Shown here: in pieces, positions 49,821-54,734 of the stretch | Layout: each line of letters starts with the position of its first letter | Position numbering within the stretch: the stretch's first letter is position 1 | NCBI GenBank assembly: GCA_024276825.1 | Contig: JAJRWI010000071.1 | Coordinates: 1-54,734 of the forward strand | From: an archaeon | GTDB lineage: Archaea > Asgardarchaeota > Thorarchaeia > Thorarchaeales > Thorarchaeaceae | Direction: 5' to 3' | Length of the DNA: 54,734 bases | Translations under genes and position numbers: made by a program | Notes under the pieces: generated by a model | Databases searched by the model: none | Seen by the model: only the letters and a program-made list of their open reading frames with translations | Told to the model about the DNA's origin: nothing

Positions 49821-52800
49821 CTAAAATCCACGTTTCTTTCTGACAACCAATGGGATCAATATCAAAACAACTATTAGAGGTGATCCAATGATAAGCACAG
49901 TCGCTACAAACTGGTCAGTCCCTGATTGCTGAGCCAAGAATAAAGGCAGAGGTGGAGTAGTCCCCTTTGTTATGAGGTAAATGGTAGTGTCTGAGTAATA
50001 GAGAGCGTCCAGATCACCAACACCATCAAACTGCCCCATGATAAACTCAGACTCAACATAATCGAGCTGCCAGACACCGATTATCTTGTTGGGTCCAACA
50101 CTGTACATCATTAGTCTATCTCTGTATAAAAGTGCAAAGTCATCACCAGGGTTGCTATCGATGCTGCCAAAGATCTCGTAAGTGGCTTGAGTATTATCCA
50201 GTTCATATCTCCAGACCTCAGAGAATGTGGGAACTGAATAACCAACAAGACCAACATCAATCATATTCACAATGACCTCATCGTATTCACTGCCTGCAAC
50301 ATCAGCAAGACTCAAGTCAGTAATAGTGTGATTCATGTACACACTCCAAAGTAGAGTGTTGAATTCCCATGTACTGACAAGACCAGATGAATAGGCAATA
50401 GCCACATCATCAATAGCATCGCCATCAAAGTCACCAGACTCCACATCAACAATTGAATATGGAGAGTAAGAGGGATACAGGAGGAGGTAGGTTCCATCAC
50501 CCTCATATAGTCGGATAATTCCCAATGGTCCAGGTCGATAGCCACTGATTAAAAGATCAGCATTGGTGTCACCATTGAAGTATCCAGTCAGTACTTTCTC
50601 AGGAGTGTAATTCGTAATGTTGCTGGAGGACATGAATTTGAATTCACCAAGATTGTTGTAGAACATGATGTATGTAGTACCAATTGAGTCGCGATAGACA
50701 ACCGCATATTCATTCCCTGTGATTGATGATCTAAAGTCAGCTATGGCCACAAACCTGATCTCATCCCCACTAGGAGCGACTTCTTTGATATCAGAGAGTT
50801 GCGAACCATCTGCCCCGTCAAGCCCAAGAGCAATATAGCTAATTGGACTTGTTGTCGTGTCTTTGATGATACAGAGGAGATCCGCATCACTATTGCCCTG
50901 AAGGTCTCCGAAGGTGATGTCTGTAACCACTCCAGGGACATTCGTTTCCCAGATTATCTTGGGATATATGGGGTCGTATAGTCGTAGGATGTGATTGTCA
51001 GTGGCTACAGCAATCTCAGTATCGCCATCACCATCGATGTCATAGGACCAGACACCTGTGATACTTGTGGTCAGAGGGTTGTCTATAGTGATATTCCAAT
51101 ACAGATTCATGTATGAGAATGCCTTACCAGGAGGCTCCTCCCATGGAACCACACCTGCAAACATCAAAATATCGCCTGCACTATCTTCAATTCCACCGAT
51201 CTCTGATATCCCATCGCCATCCAGATCAGCTGCAATCGAGTTCTGATATGAAACTGATTCAATAGCAAATAAGAACACAATTCCTGTTAATGTATCCAGA
51301 GCAGCAACTGTTCCATCAGATGTGGTGAACACTATTCCAGTTCTGCCATCCTGAAATGTTCCAAGTGTTGAGTAAGTTATGCTTCCAGTGCCAGGGTAGT
51401 CATACTCCCAAACAATGCGACCAGAAAGAATCTCTTCATAGTAGATCTTAGAACCACCCACCATGATTGCCTCGAATACATTATCGGCATCGAAGTCTTC
51501 AACAAACAACTGCAAACTTATGGAGGTCATCCTGTGTGTGGAATTATATCTGATTGATTGATTATTGGTATCTATGACCCATAGTTGTTCATTGGCCAGA
51601 AAAATTTCATCATATCCATCACCATTCAGATCTGCCACTCGAGGTATCTGTGTATATTGGGCCATATCCACATTGATATGAAATAGAACCTCACCAGATG
51701 TGCCATTGAAAACAGTGAGTGTGCCATTTCCATGCAAGACTGCAATGTCCATCTTTTCACTGTCACTGAAATGACCTGTTGCAATCGCACCTGATGAATA
51801 CAACACAGGTAGATCAGTTGTGTAATAGACATTACCGCTTAATGATACAACCGATACTTGATTGTCAGACTGGGACACAATTACCTCATTGTATTCATCA
51901 CCGAGGACATCGCCAAATCCAACGATGTTGAATGAAACAGCTCCAGTGCCGGTGAAGTTCTTGTGCCAGACATCTACGCCAGTCTTTGCATTTATGAGGG
52001 TCACATTGGCCCATGGTTGTGAGATTGCCATTCTTCCAACAGCAAGATAGACGTCACTACTGTTCGCTGAACCTAGTGCTATGTCAATCCAAGAGACAAA
52101 GTCCGAGTGCTGTGTGTTCGACCATAATAGGGTGCCGTCATCATCATATGCATAGACACCGCCATCAATATCACCCTTGATCATCTCATCCTTGCCATCA
52201 TCATCTAGATCATATACAACCACATTCTGGTACGGACTCCCGAGCAGGTTTGTCCCACCTGATGCAGCCCAGACAGACTTGCTATGCAATAGACCGATCC
52301 TGTCTTGTGCAGAGTTATCAATCTCTAGAACAAAGACCTCACCATTCTTACTAGATATGGCAATATCTTCATAGCCGTTGCCATTCGTATCATAAACACT
52401 GACTCCAGTCACTTCATAGGGCATGTCTCTTGAGAGGTAGACCTCTTCGTGCTCCATGAAATTGACCCCAGTATGTGTTATCTCATAGACACCCACTTTT
52501 TGGTCAAAACCTGTGATGACTTCACGTCGTCCATCACCGTCAGTGTCCCCAACATCCATATCCACAACAGAACGGATGTTGAAATGTGTGAATCTAGATG
52601 ACGGGTTTATGCCATAGAGTAAATCAGCGCTCTCAACGAATTTTCTGGCAAAGTAGGGTCCGTAATCATGAGTGATGTCTGCATCTGATAATGGCGTCCC
52701 TGTCCTACTCCAGAAGTCAAAAGCGAAAGTGTACATGAACCCGCCACCATCCAAGCCCATGACAACAGGACTGAGGGCCATTGGAGCATACATGCGAATA

Positions 52801-54734
52801 GATTCGTTGTAGTAGTAATGAACAGACCCACCAAGGGTCTCAACACGTATGAAATATTGGGGATAGGTTGCCAAAGGCTCGCTTTTGTGCCAAGTCATCA
52901 AAGTCTTGCTATAACTCATTTGGATTGTGTCCTCAATTTCGGCCTCAATATTCTCATACACAACCATAAGAGACCCTTCGGGATCATCAAGTTGACCAAG
53001 TCTCGGGTTCACCTCATTGTCGTATGACGATGTAGCCAAGTATGCAGAACTGTCTTCCCAGATGAAGGAGCTATTGCTTGTCACTACATAGATGTCAAGG
53101 TCTGTCTTTGGAAGTGTTTCGTTGAGAGCTGAGATGGCAAGAGCATAGCCACCATCATGCATGATAAGAAGGTCAAAGGACTGGAGTGTGTATTTATCAT
53201 AGTTCCTGAATCGGATGGTTCCTCCAAAATTCCAAGAACCACTCCAGCTGCTCAAAGTCCAATAATTAACAGTGTTTCCAGGAGTGTATATATAGGCAAT
53301 TCCAAGAGAAGTACCAATGCTGAATAATGTTGGAAATTCATAAAAGTCAGCACTGAATGTGCGCTTTGGTGCAGACCAGGATGAGCCACCGACTGTCTGT
53401 CTGGATATCCACACATCATATTGATTACTAGAACCATCGTATATCTCTGTCTTCCAGACAAGATACAATGTGCTGTTGGTTGGATGATAAAAGAGCGAGG
53501 GTTCTGCCTCCCAATGAAGTGTTCCAGAGGGATATATGCCAGAGTAGTAATTGGTGTCAAACAACTGAGTAGCTGGTAACCAAATATCTAGTGGAGCATA
53601 GTAATACTTGCCCCATAACACATCATTCTGACAAAATACCATGAAAGTGTAATCATGGGTCACTGGCCAGTAAGCAATGTCACTCTGGCCTCTATTCGAT
53701 AGGAAATATTGGTCGGCCACCGCTCGTGTTGACGCAATCGGAATTATTGGATAGTTAGGAGATGAAGTCACTATCTCCATTTTCACGTAGTCGTTAGCAG
53801 TGGTGTTCCATTCCCAGACATCGAAACCATAGTTGTGTCCAATAATGATCTCTTGGAACGAGTCATAGTCTTGGTCATCAAGGACTATACTGGTGACAGG
53901 GTTCCATGTTACAACTTCTGAGGGAGCCTCCCAGACTTTCTTGAAGCTGACACCTGACCACTCATAGATGAATAAGAAGCCATCCTCGCGGATCTGAGTC
54001 GTATTGATTCTTCCGCCAATAATGAGGTCTCTGAATCCATCTTCATCTGTATCGCATAGGGTCATAGCTTGAATCCATGCTTCTTTGAAGTCGTCATTGT
54101 CGCCATTGCCCACAAGGTAATAGCGACCCTCAAGTGATGTGCCCATGAAGTATTCTTCTGAGGTGTTCCATGCATTGAATGGAACATTGTATACGAAGAG
54201 GTATGGCCCTGCTGCAACCAAGAGTTCATTCTCATTATTAAGATCAAAGTCATCGCCAGCACCAAGAGCTGTGATCTCGGAAACTCTGTCCCAGTTGTCA
54301 TGACTGGCTTGAGGAGAATCTCGAAGGTCTATCGAATAGGCAAGCTCATAGGTGTCATCGATTCCTGTGTCTTCAAATATGTATACCTGCAGGTTTGCAG
54401 CAGCAATCAGCTCCTTCAGACCATCACCATCAATGTCCGTGCCTGCAAGGACCTGAGTCACATGGTCCCATATGACTCGATTAAAAGTACCACTGATACC
54501 CTCAAGTTCCTCCCACATGTATGGACTAGTATCGCTGACAACTGTATGATTGATATCAAATGAACGAAATGCCCGTTTGTAGGTATTGTTCACCATATGC
54601 TCGAATATATAGACATTATTGTCATAGTCGCCAACGATGACCTCTCCTTTTCCATCGTTATCAATATCACCGGTTTTGACAGTCAGTGTCCATTCGTTTA
54701 TGTCACGTTCTGTATTCCACGAGTCCATAATATG
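49821..54734 (-). CDS. Giant FG-GAP/VCBS-repeat surface protein (5' end outside window)
   Basis: At least 1,635 residues; the frame is open up to the window edge, so the N-terminus is missing. The protein is full of FG-GAP-type repeats of about 60-100 residues with calcium-binding motifs such as DIDNDGKGEVIVGD, DIDGDGLKELIAA, DTDEDGFRDLIIG and DLDDDGKDEMIKGD, which build beta-propellers as in integrin alpha chains. A middle part (about 330-680) resembles a sialidase-type propeller rather than FG-GAP. A C-terminal helix (about 1608-1630, VATVLIIGSPLIVVLILIPLVV) followed by RKKRGF anchors it. It is an adhesin or surface-layer-associated protein. Confidence 0.88.
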   Translation of the reverse strand, partial: HIMDSWNTERDINEWTLTVKTGDIDNDGKGEVIVGDYDNNVYIFEHMVNNTYKRAFRSFDINHTVVSDTSPYMWEELEGISGTFNRVIWDHVTQVLAGTDIDGDGLKELIAAANLQVYIFEDTGIDDTYELAYSIDLRDSPQASHDNWDRVSEITALGAGDDFDLNNENELLVAAGPYLFVYNVPFNAWNTSEEYFMGTSLEGRYYLVGNGDNDDFKEAWIQAMTLCDTDEDGFRDLIIGGRINTTQIREDGFLFIYEWSGVSFKKVWEAPSEVVTWNPVTSIVLDDQDYDSFQEIIIGHNYGFDVWEWNTTANDYVKMEIVTSSPNYPIIPIASTRAVADQYFLSNRGQSDIAYWPVTHDYTFMVFCQNDVLWGKYYYAPLDIWLPATQLFDTNYYSGIYPSGTLHWEAEPSLFYHPTNSTLYLVWKTEIYDGSSNQYDVWISRQTVGGSSWSAPKRTFSADFYEFPTLFSIGTSLGIAYIYTPGNTVNYWTLSSWSGSWNFGGTIRFRNYDKYTLQSFDLLIMHDGGYALAISALNETLPKTDLDIYVVTSNSSFIWEDSSAYLATSSYDNEVNPRLGQLDDPEGSLMVVYENIEAEIEDTIQMSYSKTLMTWHKSEPLATYPQYFIRVETLGGSVHYYYNESIRMYAPMALSPVVMGLDGGGFMYTFAFDFWSRTGTPLSDADITHDYGPYFARKFVESADLLYGINPSSRFTHFNIRSVVDMDVGDTDGDGRREVITGFDQKVGVYEITHTGVNFMEHEEVYLSRDMPYEVTGVSVYDTNGNGYEDIAISSKNGEVFVLEIDNSAQDRIGLLHSKSVWAASGGTNLLGSPYQNVVVYDLDDDGKDEMIKGDIDGGVYAYDDDGTLLWSNTQHSDFVSWIDIALGSANSSDVYLAVGRMAISQPWANVTLINAKTGVDVWHKNFTGTGAVSFNIVGFGDVLGDEYNEVIVSQSDNQVSVVSLSGNVYYTTDLPVLYSSGAIATGHFSDSEKMDIAVLHGNGTLTVFNGTSGEVLFHINVDMAQYTQIPRVADLNGDGYDEIFLANEQLWVIDTNNQSIRYNSTHRMTSISLQLFVEDFDADNVFEAIMVGGSKIYYEEILSGRIVWEYDYPGTGSITYSTLGTFQDGRTGIVFTTSDGTVAALDTLTGIVFLFAIESVSYQNSIAADLDGDGISEIGGIEDSAGDILMFAGVVPWEEPPGKAFSYMNLYWNITIDNPLTTSITGVWSYDIDGDGDTEIAVATDNHILRLYDPIYPKIIWETNVPGVVTDITFGDLQGNSDADLLCIIKDTTTSPISYIALGLDGADGSQLSDIKEVAPSGDEIRFVAIADFRSSITGNEYAVVYRDSIGTTYIMFYNNLGEFKFMSSSNITNYTPEKVLTGYFNGDTNADLLISGYRPGPLGIIRLYEGDGTYLLLYPSYSPYSIVDVESGDFDGDAIDDVAIAYSSGLVSTWEFNTLLWSVYMNHTITDLSLADVAGSEYDEVIVNMIDVGLVGYSVPTFSEVWRYELDNTQATYEIFGSIDSNPGDDFALLYRDRLMMYSVGPNKIIGVWQLDYVESEFIMGQFDGVGDLDALYYSDTTIYLITKGTTPPLPLFLAQQSGTDQFVATVLIIGSPLIVVLILIPLVVRKKRGF

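Noticed and set aside
1..54734. CRISPR arrays, rRNA and tRNA genes
   Set aside because: I saw no spaced direct repeats, rRNA sequence or tRNA T-loop pattern in either strand.

Overview
The window looks archaeal and most likely comes from an Asgard archaeon, possibly a thorarchaeote; this is inferred from gene content, not from a marker gene. Supporting signs are a Rab/Ras-like small GTPase in an operon with small accessory proteins, membrane proteins with longin-like C-terminal domains, an HdrABC/MvhD/FrhB (F420-type) redox cluster, IorAB, a protein disulfide oxidoreductase, TATA promoters, GGTGA/GGAGG Shine-Dalgarno sites, and secreted proteins anchored by one C-terminal helix ending in basic residues.

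Layout. 1-4.7 kb: the 3' end of an unknown gene, a radical SAM protein, a ParA-like ATPase with a membrane partner, and an EamA transporter. 4.7-14.7 kb: the most striking region. An Lrp-type regulator is divergent from a long operon: a DsrE-like protein, HdrC, HdrB, HdrA, MvhD, a [NiFe]-hydrogenase small-subunit-like protein without a large subunit, an FrhB-like protein with an added winged helix, TusA, DsrE, DsrF, DsrH and a DUF22-like protein. A second DsrE-DsrF-DsrH operon converges on it. This reads as an F420-linked heterodisulfide-reductase-type machine coupled to a protein-persulfide relay. 14.8-20.2 kb: a copper block (zinc ribbon, CopB-type ATPase, membrane-anchored winged-helix protein, PadR regulator with a metal-binding tail, Met/His-rich surface protein). 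20.5-23.5 kb: a 24-residue-repeat LRR protein and a thiol-redox trio.

23.6-32 kb: a GAF/PAS histidine kinase; a four-gene operon ending in a small GTPase; a V4R-like protein; a thioredoxin-reductase-like flavoprotein lacking recognisable NADPH motifs; then a broken and an intact member of a membrane/longin-like family. 32-43.6 kb: an orphan-looking DNA methyltransferase, a MacB/FtsX-type ABC exporter, a TPR protein, an AlkD-like protein, an isoaspartyl peptidase/asparaginase, an HxlR regulator, a thioredoxin-like and a ferritin-like protein. 43.7-46.2 kb: IorAB. 46.9-47.2 kb: a GC-rich structured RNA. 47.5-54.7 kb: a membrane sensor with a degenerate kinase domain, a GGCT-like protein and a giant FG-GAP surface protein running off the window.

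A genome-structure event is visible: a 190-bp, roughly 98% identical inverted repeat at 29915-30104 and 46217-46407. The broken membrane gene's C-terminal part lies beside the left copy and its N-terminal part, on the other strand, beside the right copy. Inverting the 16 kb between them rejoins the gene, so this looks like a fairly recent inversion with duplicated breakpoint sequence. I see no tRNA, rRNA, CRISPR array or insertion sequence in the window.
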